This document shows, piece by piece, positions 35,758 to 44,428 of a stretch of 64,000 nucleotides of DNA. Below the pieces are notes generated by a model, which made no database searches, was not told where the DNA came from, and worked only from the letters and a program-made list of their open reading frames with translations. Source of the DNA: Nostoc sp. TCL240-02 (GTDB taxonomy: Bacteria > Cyanobacteriota > Cyanobacteriia > Cyanobacteriales > Nostocaceae); NCBI RefSeq assembly GCF_013343235.1, contig NZ_CP040094.1, positions 1,550,501-1,614,500 of the forward strand. Direction: 5' to 3'. A program made the position numbers and the translations under genes. Position 1 is the stretch's first letter, and the number at the start of each line of letters is the position of its first letter.

Positions 35758-37788
35758 CTAACCTAACTCAAGTTGTTTAATGCGTTTTAGAGCATCTTGA
35801 TAGTCACTTTCTTTTCCTTGTTGCTTATACAAATCGGCAGATTTACCAAAATCTTCAATTGCTGCTTGCTTATTTCCTAAATTAGACTGAGAATTACCCC
35901 GGTTGTAGTAAGCATCTGCATAGTTAGGATTAATCTTAATGGCTTGGTTGTAATCTTCAATTGCTGCTTGCTTATTTCCTAAATTAGACTGAGAATTACC
36001 CCGGTTGTAGTAAGCATCTGCATAGTTAGGATTAATTTTAATGGCTTGGTTGTAATCTTCAATTGCTGCTTGATTATTTCCTAAATTATAGCGAGCTAAA
36101 CCCCGGTTGTAATAAGCATCTACATAGTTAGGATTAATTTTAATGGCTTGGTTGTAATCTTCAATTGCTGCTTGATTATTTCCTAAATTATAGCGAGCTA
36201 AACCCCGGTTGTAATAAGCATCTACATAGTTAGGATTAATTTTAATGGCTTGGTTGTAATCTTCAATTGCTGCTTGATTATTTCCTAAATTATAGCGAGC
36301 TAAACCCCGGTTGTAATAAGCATCTACATAGTTAGGATTAATTTTAATGGCTTGGTTATAATCTTCAATTGCTGCTTGATTATTTCCTAAATTATAGCGA
36401 GCTAAACCCCGGTTGTAGTAAGCATCTACATAGTTAGGATTAATTTGGATGGCTTGGTTATAATCTTCAATTGCTGCTTGATTATTTCCTAAATTATAGC
36501 GAGCTAAACCCCGATTGATGTAGGCATTTGCATAGTTGGGATTAATTTGGATGGCTTGGTTATAATCTTCAATTGCTGCTTGATTATTTCCTAAATTATA
36601 GCGAGCTAAACCCCGGTTGATGTAAGCATTTGCATAGTTAGGATTAATTTGGATGGCTTGGTTGTAATCTTCAATTGCACCACGAAAATCTTTGTTGTTG
36701 TATTTTTCTAATCCTTCATTATAGTAAGTATCAGCACTTTTACTTTTCTGTTCTATTGTTACTGGATTTGTCGGTCTTAGCAAATAAACAGTACCACCAC
36801 CCATCAATACAATCAATGGAATAACAACAAGATATATAGGAATGGAATTTTTTTGCCGAGGTGTTGGAGTAACTGGAGGTGTAACAGGCTGAGTTACTGG
36901 TATTGGCTCTGAATTTAACGCTTGTAAAACTTCTGCCGCCGACTGATAACGCTGCTGGTATTCTTCCTGCAACAATCTATCCAGTATTCGCCCCAAATCC
37001 TCACTCACTGGTTGCTGCAAATACTGTCTCCAACTAGCAACCCAACCATAACCTTGTCGTTGCCAAAGTTCCCAAGGGTGAATTCCACTCAACAGGTGAA
37101 AGCAAGTTGCACCGATACTATATAAATCACTCGCCGGGTAAGCTTTACCTCCCTGCATTTGTTCCAGTGACGCATAACCAAAAGAACCAATGGTTGTTCC
37201 TATTTGTGTCATCACTGTTGCTGCCAATTGTTTGGATGCACCAAAGTCAATCAGCACTAACTGCCCATCACTCCGACGAATGATATTCTCTGGCTTGATA
37301 TCGCGGTGAATGACTTGCTGTTGATGAACTGTTTTGAGAATATCTAACAAATCGAGCAATAATTCTCTAACTTTCTGCTGATTGAAAATTCCCTGCTGTT
37401 TTAATTCATCTAATAAATTCTGTCCGTCGATAAACTCCTGCACCAAATACAGGCGACTATCTTGGTTAAAATACGCTAATAGTGTGGGTATTTGGCGATG
37501 GTTTCCTAATTGTTGCAGTTGCTTTGCTTCTTGCTCAAATAGTTCTGTGGCTTTGTTTAGTGCGGCAGTTCCCTGGACTTGCGGGGCAAATTGCTTGATG
37601 ACACAATACTCATTTAGTTTGTCTATATCTTCTGCTAAATAAGTTTTACCAAATCCCCCACCACCTAATGATTTAATCGGGCGATAGCGGTTTCTCAGCA
37701 CTACCAGTCCTGTACCACAGTTGAAGCAAAACATTGTGCCATCGATATTGGGCGGGTTGTGGCAATCTGGATTTAAGCAGCAGATCAT
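35758..37788 (-). CDS. Zinc-ribbon Ser/Thr protein kinase with nine TPR repeats
   Basis: 676 residues. An N-terminal zinc ribbon (CCLNPDCHNPP and FCFNCG) is followed by a complete kinase domain (about 33-290): glycine loop SLGGGGFGKTY, catalytic loop HRDIKPENI, DFGAS, and SLEQMQGGKAYPASDLYSIG. One membrane span lies near 313-337 (IYLVVIPLIVLMGGGTVYLL), then nine 34-residue TPR units, presumably outside the cytoplasmic kinase. This is a standard cyanobacterial membrane receptor-kinase layout. Several TPR units are identical at protein level and nearly so in DNA, which means recent expansion or gene conversion. The ATG start lies at 37788. Confidence 0.93.
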   Translation of the reverse strand: MICCLNPDCHNPPNIDGTMFCFNCGTGLVVLRNRYRPIKSLGGGGFGKTYLAEDIDKLNEYCVIKQFAPQVQGTAALNKATELFEQEAKQLQQLGNHRQIPTLLAYFNQDSRLYLVQEFIDGQNLLDELKQQGIFNQQKVRELLLDLLDILKTVHQQQVIHRDIKPENIIRRSDGQLVLIDFGASKQLAATVMTQIGTTIGSFGYASLEQMQGGKAYPASDLYSIGATCFHLLSGIHPWELWQRQGYGWVASWRQYLQQPVSEDLGRILDRLLQEEYQQRYQSAAEVLQALNSEPIPVTQPVTPPVTPTPRQKNSIPIYLVVIPLIVLMGGGTVYLLRPTNPVTIEQKSKSADTYYNEGLEKYNNKDFRGAIEDYNQAIQINPNYANAYINRGLARYNLGNNQAAIEDYNQAIQINPNYANAYINRGLARYNLGNNQAAIEDYNQAIQINPNYVDAYYNRGLARYNLGNNQAAIEDYNQAIKINPNYVDAYYNRGLARYNLGNNQAAIEDYNQAIKINPNYVDAYYNRGLARYNLGNNQAAIEDYNQAIKINPNYVDAYYNRGLARYNLGNNQAAIEDYNQAIKINPNYADAYYNRGNSQSNLGNKQAAIEDYNQAIKINPNYADAYYNRGNSQSNLGNKQAAIEDFGKSADLYKQQGKESDYQDALKRIKQLELG
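35846..36710. repeat. 102-bp tandem repeats encoding TPR units
   Basis: About eight and a half units of 102 bases inside the kinase gene. Units two and three (INRGLARYNLGNNQ type) and four to seven (YYNRGLARYNLGNNQ type) are nearly identical, and the last two form a third subtype. The repeats code for TPRs and are not a CRISPR array. Confidence 0.9.
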
Positions 37789-37907
37789 AACTATGCTTTT
37801 ATTAGGAAATGTAATTATTATCGCTTAACTACAAACTATTCCTCAGAAAAATCGTAAAATAGTAGATAAATTGAGTTATTCCCAGCAAGCAGAATGTTAT
37901 GTGGTTT

Positions 37908-38215
37908 TCCTACCTGAGTTTAACCATGTCATGCAGCCTATTTCAAGACAAAAATAACTTGCATAAATGATTTTGACCATGACCAAAGTTATGCTCTAAT
38001 TTATAACCATAATTTTTCAGAACGTTATTACCTTCATTCTCAACTTTCCATCTGCTGCGCCCTGCTTTGACAATTTATTCAATATTATTTTCAGTGATTT
38101 GATGATTAGTTATCCAATTATTTTGGTAGATAATTTTCTGTGTTTTTTTATTAAGAATAGTTACTTCACACCATTAACATCGAGACTTAAGTCTTTATGT
38201 TTTAAGGGGACTCTA
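37908..38215 (-). pseudogene. IS4-like DDE transposase C-terminal remnant
   Basis: A reverse-strand frame with two in-frame stops reads TILNKKTQKIIYQNNWITNH, then GRSRWKVENEGNNVLKNYGY and HNFGHGQNHLCKLFLS. RW(K/E)(V/I)ENE...HNxGHG is the C-terminal signature of an IS4-type DDE transposase family. No terminal repeats remain. The rest of the 500-base gap between the kinase and TonB genes holds nothing I can support. Confidence 0.7.
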
Positions 38216-38296
38216 GAAGTATAACAATAGTAAGAGTTTCAGACTCTATTATCACTACATATTTACCACTACCTCCTGTTGTTAGCCACCATCCCT

Positions 38297-39513
38297 CTAT
38301 AAATTTAGTTCGCCATAAACGTTGATACTAAATGTAAATTCGATATCAATGTAGTTCTTGGTATATCCTGTGGGCAAAGGCGCAAAAGGTGCGGCTCGCT
38401 GTATAGCATTAAGTGCTACTTCATCAGTTACATTAAATCCAGAGGTTTGTACAATATTGAGATTGCTAACTTGACCTGAACGGTTAATAGTAAAGTTAAG
38501 CACCGTTCGCCGATTAGACTGGCTCATTCCTGGTAGCCACTGCTGTTGAACGCGTTGCTTTAGTTTATTTAAGTAAGAAGTGAGGTCTATATCTTGACTG
38601 CGGGCATCAATACCAGAAGCCCCAAGGCGATCGCGGTTGGAATTAGGCACAGCTGCAAGTTGATCGCCGCGATAATTCTGACTAGACACACCCACAGTAC
38701 CACTCAACAAACTTGCTGCACCTGTTTTTGGAGATGACTCAGCTTGGGTCGGTGTTCGCCCACTGAGTCCAACTCTCGACTGCCCCAACCTCTTAGGATT
38801 ATTAGGTGCTGATATTGTTGTAGCTCTTTCAAGTGCTGTTTTTCCCAATTGGGCTGGCGGTGATGTAGTTATTGCTACTAATGTATTTTTCTTGAAATTA
38901 GGTACTTGTCCTGTGCTTGCAGGTGCTGAAGCTACTTGTTTTGGGTTGAGTACTAAAGGTGTTGTCAAAGGCGCTGTTTTAAGAAGCGGGACTGCCTGTG
39001 AGCTAGTCACTGGTGCTACTGCATTTTTGGGGGAGTTAGGTACTTGTACTGCGTTTGCAGATGATGCCGTTTTTGGAAATTTGAGTTGCGGTTGTTGACC
39101 AGATAGATTTGGTAATTCCCTTTTCTGCTGCTGCCGTGCTGCCTGGAATGCCTTCAGGGGAGATGAGGCTATTAAGTCAGAAGAACGCGCGTTATCGGTT
39201 TTATGTCTTACCAGATTCGCTGACTTCACCACAGAAATAGGTCTTTCTGGCAAAGCTTTACCGCCAGCGAGAGAATTTTTGCTAGCCCGGAGTGAGGTTT
39301 TAGGAGATATGTCTGTTTTATTATGAGGAACAACAAATACCTCGATTGGAATCTCTTGGCTAATTTCTTGTTCGGCTCATGCATCAAAGCTCTGTACCAA
39401 TATTTGCTCCCTATTAATAAAATAGAGTGCAATAGGATAGAAGTAACTACACCTTGGAGCATATCGACAGAGCGCACACTCCGATGGCACACAAATTCAT
39501 CAAATGAAGCCAT
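38297..39513 (-). pseudogene. TonB-family energy transducer, frameshifted
   Basis: The N-terminal frame (from 39513) contains the membrane anchor VVTSILLHSILLIGS. Near 39380 sense passes to another frame: after RALMHE the expected AEQEISQEIPIEVFVVPHN follows, one base missing. The second frame (ending 38297) has a long Pro/Ser/Ala-rich periplasmic spacer and a TonB C-terminal domain (YLNKLKQRVQQQWLP, NFTINRSGQVSNLNIV, AAPFAPLPTGY). Intact, it would be about 405 residues and would couple proton-motive force to outer-membrane receptors. Either decay or a sequencing indel would explain the break. Confidence 0.85.
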
Positions 39514-39982
39514 GTTATTGTACTTTCTTCAATGGCAGCCTCAACAGTCTATTTATAGGGTACAAGCTTCTGTTATTTTCGGTTGTCTATAAGATTGTAG
39601 GAAACAGAAGATGTTTCCTCCAAGCAATCGCATTTCCTGAATCTTCGCGCCAGATTTCCCATCAACACCCCACCCCATCATTCAATAGCCTACATCAGCA
39701 AGACTTTCGGCAATAAGAGAGAGAATCGATTGCTCTTAGACGATGGACTAAGTTTCGCTTTTAGAGCGATCGCTCGATAACAGAAAGGGCTGCAATAAAT
39801 ATACTACCGTCAGTTTGGGTTGAACGAGCACCACTTGTGTCAACCTAAGCCCCAGCGAATGGAATTCGTGGCTACACAGCCTCTTGTCCGACTCTATGGA
39901 CTTACGAAAATTAAAGTTTTGAAACCCAACTCCCTGAGTTTTCTTTGTCTAGATGGGGTTTCTAACTACCTATCTAGTGGGA
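39514..39982. other. Intergenic region
   Basis: I see no supportable gene. It contains a HIP1 site and short forward-strand frames without recognisable content. The stretch around 39850-39870 (CCCCAGCGAATGGAATTCG) has the look of a dispersed Nostocales repeat. Confidence 0.45.
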
Positions 39983-40068
39983 GCAACTTCTCTAATTCTG
40001 CTAGAGAAGTTGCAAGATAAATTCGTAAACTCTCAAGTCGGAATTAGAGATTACGAATTGAGAGTTTA
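39983..40068. terminator. Two adjacent perfect hairpins at the end of the 40066 gene
   Basis: Hairpin 1: GCAACTTCTCTA (39983-39994) and its exact complement (40002-40013), 7-base loop. Hairpin 2: TAAACTCTCAA (40026-40036) and its exact complement (40058-40068), which includes the stop codon of the reverse-strand gene ending at 40066; an inner pair ATTCGTAA/TTACGAAT allows an alternative fold. No long T-run follows on either strand, so termination or mRNA-end protection is inference. Confidence 0.5.
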
Positions 40069-40446
40069 TCTCCTCAATATATTAATAGTTGCACCTGCTG
40101 CTGCGCCATCTAATAAATCGCCAGCCACATCTTCGCGCCCGCCAAGAATAGCACGAACCCCGGCGCTAGTTGCTGCACCGACTGCGGCATCTCTACCTAA
40201 GTTACGTTTTTTCTTACGTCCAACCAAATTGACGGCAGCACCAGCCGCAGCACACTTAGCAGCATTACGTAAAACAGTACCGCGTCTTCTAGCAGCTCCA
40301 GTTACTACACAAGTACCAGCACCAAGGGCTGCATCTCCTAAAATCCGGTCGTTAGCTGCTGCTGGTTGAAGAGGAACTAAGGAGATTCCAGTTAAACTGG
40401 CAGCCATGAAACTGGGTAGAAATGCGCGTTTGAGAATTCGATTCAT
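40066..40446 (-). CDS. Exported Ala/Gly-rich small protein
   Basis: 126 residues: a clear signal peptide (RAFLPSFMAASLTGISLVPL, cleavage near PAAA) and then an Ala/Gly/Arg-rich body with repeated GAAxGA and LGRDAAVGAATSAG motifs resembling glycine-zipper proteins of the envelope. I do not recognise a specific family. Start ATG 40446. Forward-strand frames over the same DNA are shadows of its alanine-rich codons. Confidence 0.75.
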   Translation of the reverse strand: MNRILKRAFLPSFMAASLTGISLVPLQPAAANDRILGDAALGAGTCVVTGAARRRGTVLRNAAKCAAAGAAVNLVGRKKKRNLGRDAAVGAATSAGVRAILGGREDVAGDLLDGAAAGATINILRR

Positions 40447-40620
40447 AGTAGATACCTTCTTAAAAAATCAAACGACTGTTCAAAAGACTAAAGAAAAATT
40501 CAATTTGTTGCAGTCACAGATGCGCTTATTTCTAGTTTAGACTAGTCAGGAGTGCGAAACCCAAAGCCTTACAGTGATTGAGATAGGGAAAAATGTACTC
40601 AATCATAAGGCAGACAATAA

Positions 40621-40821
40621 GTGTTACAGAAAAAATATCACATTGACCGAGAGTTCAACATTATCTTGCTCCTGGATAGTGAAATGGATGAGCAAATGAC
40701 TCTAATTGACCATCTGTTGTGTGATGAAAAGCTCCTAGAGTTAAAGTTAAGGTTATTAGCCGCATTTTATCTCAAGCAAAGTCAATTTAAGCAGAACTTG
40801 TGTGAAGCTGTAAGAGAATGA
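40621..40821 (+). CDS. Hypothetical helical protein, 66 aa
   Basis: From GTG 40621; 66 residues, mostly helical (MTLIDHLLCDEKLLELKLRL), unrecognised. An ATG at 40684 would give a shorter form. Uninterrupted and followed at about 50 bases by another small gene on the same strand, so the pair may be co-transcribed. Confidence 0.45.
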   Translation: MLQKKYHIDREFNIILLLDSEMDEQMTLIDHLLCDEKLLELKLRLLAAFYLKQSQFKQNLCEAVRE

Positions 40822-40870
40822 AGAATTAAACTGTCTTCTACTAATCAGTTCTAACTTACATAATGTAAAT

Positions 40871-41059
40871 ATGCCTTCAATTTCCTACAACCGCACCGAT
40901 AGCCAGCAACCACAAAGCATTACCATTCAAGGTTATGTTGTCCGTCCCGGATTACACATTCTCACTTACGAGCAACTCAGGTTGTTACGGGAGCAAACAC
41001 AGCATCATTCTCAGCTTGAACATTTAGTCAGCCAAGGTGTGATTAAGTTGACTGGTTAA
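40871..41059 (+). CDS. Hypothetical protein, 62 aa
   Basis: 62 residues from ATG 40871. Two parts: a beta-like QSITIQGYVVRPGLHILTYE and a basic helix LRLLREQTQHHSQLEHLVSQ. No domain recognised. Composition looks coding. Confidence 0.5.
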   Translation: MPSISYNRTDSQQPQSITIQGYVVRPGLHILTYEQLRLLREQTQHHSQLEHLVSQGVIKLTG

Positions 41060-41079
41060 TAGTCGCCAGCACGAAAATC

Positions 41080-41230
41080 CTAACTCGCTACATCTAATTC
41101 CACTGTTGCTGGCTGTTGTTGCTCCTTGACAGCACCCAGCTTCTCAATAAAAGTGTCAATTACCTTGGCTGCTGACTGCTTGCCTGTTTTCAACTTATCA
41201 AAAATTTTTCTAACCTTTTTGCTTCGCTTA
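41080..41230 (-). pseudogene. Hypothetical protein tail, frameshifted
   Basis: Reverse reading VRKIFDKLKTGKQSAAKVID, then TFIEKLGAVKEQQQPATVEL and a stop at 41080. Upstream sense (TLSEAK) lies in another frame, broken at a run of A. The family is unknown. The 5' part would overlap the oppositely oriented zinc-ribbon gene, so only the tail survives. Confidence 0.35.
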
Positions 41231-41295
41231 ATGTGAGTAAAATTGCTATTGGTTTAAACTTGTCTAACGTCAACTGTTTTGCAGAGGTAATACAG

Positions 41296-41739
41296 ATGTG
41301 GGAATGTTGCAAATGCCATGAGCAGAATGAAGAAACTTTCTCTTTCTGCTGGAATTGTGGTACCTCAAACGATGGAATCGAGAACAAGTCATTCCAGGGA
41401 GTTGACGAAATTGCTCCTTCTAGCATTAAAGGTCAGCCAGTCTTAGTCACATCAACAGGGCTAGCCGAGTATCCAGACCAACAAGAAGTTGAACTTTTGG
41501 CGTGTGTTAAATGTGGCTCTGAAAATATAATTCCAAACGTTCGTATTGTCACCCACACAGAAGAGTTTAAAAAGGATTTGCAAGTAGAAATTTACGAAAA
41601 TCCAAAAGCGCTCATATTTAAAGGAACTCACACTGGGATATTAACAGCATATATTTGTGGTCAGTGCGGCTATACAGAAATGTATATCAGCAATTCACAA
41701 TACTTACTCAATCAGTACAGAAAGAATAAGAAAAATTAA
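41296..41739 (+). CDS. Double zinc-ribbon protein
   Basis: 147 residues from ATG 41296, chosen because AGAGG at 41283-41287 is 8 bases upstream; the longer open frame to 41233 lacks one. Two zinc sites: CCKCHEQNEE...FCWNCG at the N-terminus, and CVKCGSEN with CGQCGYTEM enclosing a beta-rich part. The second ribbon resembles small nucleic-acid-type zinc ribbons that end in CGYTE. No partner gene is evident. Function unknown. Confidence 0.75.
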   Translation: MWECCKCHEQNEETFSFCWNCGTSNDGIENKSFQGVDEIAPSSIKGQPVLVTSTGLAEYPDQQEVELLACVKCGSENIIPNVRIVTHTEEFKKDLQVEIYENPKALIFKGTHTGILTAYICGQCGYTEMYISNSQYLLNQYRKNKKN

Positions 41740-41980
41740 TTAGCGATGTTTACTTAAGGGGCTGCGCCTACGGGTTCTTGCTCTATGTTCAGATTTGCCT
41801 TTTAAGCACCCCATCACCAACAACCATGTCCCGTGTCGCGCCAAGGAAGAAGCTCAAAATCACAGTTGCCGTCTGTAATACGCTGGCTTATACTGACTTC
41901 TAAACTTTATAATGCCACAGTGTAGATTATTCGTTTTTTGCGTAAAGCACGAAACTTGAGGTGAATAGTATTATATAGGA

Positions 41981-43079
41981 CTAATATTTGATTTCTGAAA
42001 AAACTCCGTACATTTGAAGAGTGGTAAAATCAAAGGTAGTGTGTCGGATAAACCACTCAAACATCCACTTCACACGAGAGAAGGAAGGAATCAAAGCACA
42101 GAAACGCCGCACCCATGTTTTAGCTTGTAACCAAATATCCTCAATTGGATTTTGTGATGGGCAATTAGGAGCAAAACGGACGCAGCGAATTTTCCATTGC
42201 TCTGGTGGCAAACCTTCATTTACCTCACCTAAAAAGCCTTGAACGGCATGAGAACGATGGTAAGAAGCACCATCCCAAAAAAGAAGTAATCGTTGGTTCG
42301 GGGACTGGTCTAATAAATAGCGTAGATAATCAATAGTATTGTTAGAATTACCAGCATTGTAAGCTTTCAGAACTAACTTGCCACTGAGATAGTCAACCGC
42401 CCCGTAGTATGTCTGTCTATCTCGTTCGTTAATAACTTCCACTGCAATTTATTGATCAGTTTTTCCCCAAACGTATCCGGTTAAGTCTCCCCATAGAAGA
42501 TGACACTCATCTATTAATAATACTCTTAGTTTTCCTGATTCTATTTCCTCTCTCTTACTTGCCAACAATGATTCAATCTGTTTTTTTTGCTGCGACAGCT
42601 TCAATGTCCGCCTTTGGATTCAAGGCAGTGGTTTTCTTCCAACTAATTCCCGCCGCGTCAAATAAATCATAATAGCTTCGTTTTGATTCGTAGATCACAT
42701 CATATTCAAATGCTAATTTATACTCCAGTTCACCCAGTTCCCAAATATCCTTTGTTTGCAACCAACTTAATACTTCATCTCGCTGTTCATCGCTCAGATA
42801 ACTCTTTCTGCCTTGATGATTTAGGCGTAGTCCTGAAATTCCATATTCCTTGTAGGCTTGTTTCCAACTTGTTATCGAACCAAGTGAGACATCTAAAATT
42901 GTTTGAATTTCTTCATACTTGTAGCCTTGATAAATCAGTTTAACTGCCAAAGCCTTCCTCACCTCACGCGCATCTGGGCGATGATCTATAAATTCTTGTA
43001 GTTCTGCGTTAGCGTTCGCGAAGCGTCTCGTAGAGAAGCTCGCCGAAGGCATCGCGGATTGTATATGCTGGTTTATCAT
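41981..43079 (-). pseudogene. IS630-type transposase, interrupted
   Basis: The N-terminal frame (43079-42573) has the helix-turn-helix (KYEEIQTILDVSLGSITSWK). It ends at a run of eight A; the continuation QIESLLASKREEIESGKLRV and LIDECHLLWGDLTGYVWG is in the next frame, so this shift could be programmed as in related elements. A TAA near 42443-42448 then stops the frame before EVINERDRQTYYG. The C-terminal frame carries LLLFWDGASYHRS and PNCPSQNPIEDIWLQAK. The stop and the palindromic insertion near its N-terminus suggest an inactive gene. Confidence 0.85.
43012..43055. repeat. Dispersed palindromic repeat inside transposase coding DNA
   Basis: GCGTTCGCGAAGCGTCTCGT runs on to a half ending GCCGAAGGCATCGC. 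It contains nested complementary arms and belongs to the GC-rich family seen at 46496-46535 and 52201-52232. Here it lies in frame and encodes part of the residues MPSASFSTRRFANANAEL at the start of the IS630 transposase. Confidence 0.65.
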
Positions 43080-43220
43080 TGTTCGCTGTTAGACAGATAT
43101 ACACCTCCGTATTATCTCGTAGTATTTTTCAGAAATCAAATATGATTCCTATATAACGGTATTTACTATGGATAAACTGGGGACAACGCTAATTGTCTCC
43201 CATATAATTTACTTCTATCA

Positions 43221-43253
43221 AAAACTGCTCTAGCTTTCGTCTAGGGCAGTTTT
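43221..43253 (+). terminator. Rho-independent-like hairpin 1
   Basis: AAAACTGCTCTAG (43221-43233) pairs with CTAGGGCAGTTTT (43241-43253) with one G-U pair and a 7-base loop; the stem ends in T residues and continues TATATT. It is symmetrical enough to act on either strand. It lies 70 bases beyond the IS630 right end. Confidence 0.6.
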
Positions 43254-43428
43254 ATATTACACGGTAGAAGCGTTCGTTATTACCTGGTTTCATGCGCCAA
43301 TTTCAAGAAAATATTTCGACACACCTGGAAGGAACAGGTACAGCTTATTACTTAAAAATTATTTTCCGGCGTTGACGCAACAAGAAAATTCTGGCTGCGG
43401 TGATTGAAATTCTTGGATAAAACTTTGA

Positions 43429-43456
43429 GCCACTCTTGGAGGGTGGCTTATTTTTT
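43429..43456 (+). terminator. Rho-independent terminator
   Basis: GCCACTCT (43429-43436) pairs with AGGGTGGC (43440-43447), three-base loop, followed by TTATTTTTT. This is a textbook forward-strand terminator, yet no protein gene lies on that strand between it and hairpin 1. The enclosed 175 bases contain one tiny frame, MRQFQENISTHLEGTGTAYY, of 26 codons. Confidence 0.75.
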
Positions 43457-43652
43457 CAACATATTGCGGGAGTCCCCACCTTCTCTGCGGTCAGTAAGTT
43501 GTTAGAAAAACATGTACTATGGGAAAACTTGAACTAAGAGGTTGTGTTAAAGACTTCAGAGTGTTCGTCAACAAAACAAATTATCTCAGACAGAAAATAG
43601 TCATGAATCTTTTCTTAAAACTTGATAAAAAATACAATTCAAGGCTCTATTT

Positions 43653-44219
43653 TTGCTAGCTTTTATTCCTTTTGTCTGGATTATATTGCCACCATTTTTA
43701 TATAATTTATTCCCTTTAAATTTTAGTAATGAAAGTTGGGATACATCATCAGTAGGACTGGCTTCAATTGGCATGATGACTCGTGGTCAGCAGAGATACT
43801 TTTTAGAGCATAATGGCATTTTTAGTAAGTCGATTTATGAAATAGACATTGCTCTTAAAGAACAAATGTCAAACTCGTCAAAAAACTATAACTATTCTAT
43901 AAAAATAACCCCAATCTCTGCATTCAATTATGCAAATCCCCGACGAGAGTATGTAAAAAAGGGATGGTTCGTAAAAATACCAGTAATAGGTTATGTTAAT
44001 GGTGTATTTATTGTACCTAATACTAAAAATTCTAAAAACAAACTAACAACTTTCGCAATTATATGTCAAAACAAATTACCAGGCACTATCCACTTAAGCG
44101 ATCCGATTTATCAAAATGGTATTCTTACTTGTGGTTCGGGAACTATAAAATTGCAGAAACCCAAACAACTTGCCACTAGAATTCCTCAAAAATATCAGCA
44201 GAATCGGGCTAGCATTTAA
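43653..44219 (+). CDS. Type IV pilin-like (Pilin_GH) protein
   Basis: About 188 residues. An N-terminal hydrophobic anchor (LAFIPFVWIILPPFLYNLF) is followed by the Pilin_GH body: MMTRGQQRYFLEHNGIFSKS matches the NRGQQAYFLE block that follows the pilin helix in this family, and GTIHLSDPIYQNGILTCGSG closes it. Only a TTG start is available and the usual prepilin-peptidase motif (G-FTLIE) is missing, so the 5' end may be degraded or this is an anchor-only variant. Likely inner-membrane or surface protein. Confidence 0.7.
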   Translation: MLAFIPFVWIILPPFLYNLFPLNFSNESWDTSSVGLASIGMMTRGQQRYFLEHNGIFSKSIYEIDIALKEQMSNSSKNYNYSIKITPISAFNYANPRREYVKKGWFVKIPVIGYVNGVFIVPNTKNSKNKLTTFAIICQNKLPGTIHLSDPIYQNGILTCGSGTIKLQKPKQLATRIPQKYQQNRASI

Positions 44220-44221
44220 TA

Positions 44222-44428
44222 ATGATAATCGGAGGAATGAAGCAGATAAAATCTCTAGTTCACTGGTGGATTTTCAAGGACAAAATCCACGATTATATCA
44301 ATTCGTATGCGAACACAAATGAGATTTTAGTTTGGCAGATAGAGTACTCTCACTTGCCAAAATTTGGAAGTTTTAAAACCAGACGAATAGCTCAAGTGCA
44401 AGACTCTAATAACTTTCCAAACATTCTT
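44222..44428 (+). other. Possible truncated reading frame after the pilin gene
   Basis: An ATG two bases after the pilin stop opens a frame beginning MIIGGMKQIKSLVHWWIFKD with coding-like texture as far as about 44428, where the convergent WD40 gene ends on the other strand. Beyond that the frame is a shadow. It may be the 5' piece of a lost gene; family unknown. Confidence 0.25.

Larger units (their letters stand above)
41974..43153. mobile_element. IS630-family insertion sequence, complete but dead
   Basis: Inverted ends share TATAGGA and ATATTTGATTTCTGAAAAA (left 41974-42002; right complement ending 43153), flanked by TA on both sides (41972-41973 and 43154-43155). 1180 bases. It belongs to a third IS630 subgroup, different from the elements at 16.9 and 34.2 kb. 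Confidence 0.85.

Noticed and set aside
35846..36710. Regularly spaced repeats that could suggest a CRISPR array
   Set aside because: The period is 102 bases throughout with no unique spacers, and it translates to TPR units in an intact kinase gene.
39953..40369. 138-codon forward frame rich in Ala/Pro
   Set aside because: Antisense shadow of the exported Ala/Gly-rich gene at 40066-40446, which has a proper signal peptide.
41233..41295. Longer N-terminus for the zinc-ribbon protein
   Set aside because: No ribosome-binding site for the upstream start, while AGAGG is well placed for ATG 41296.
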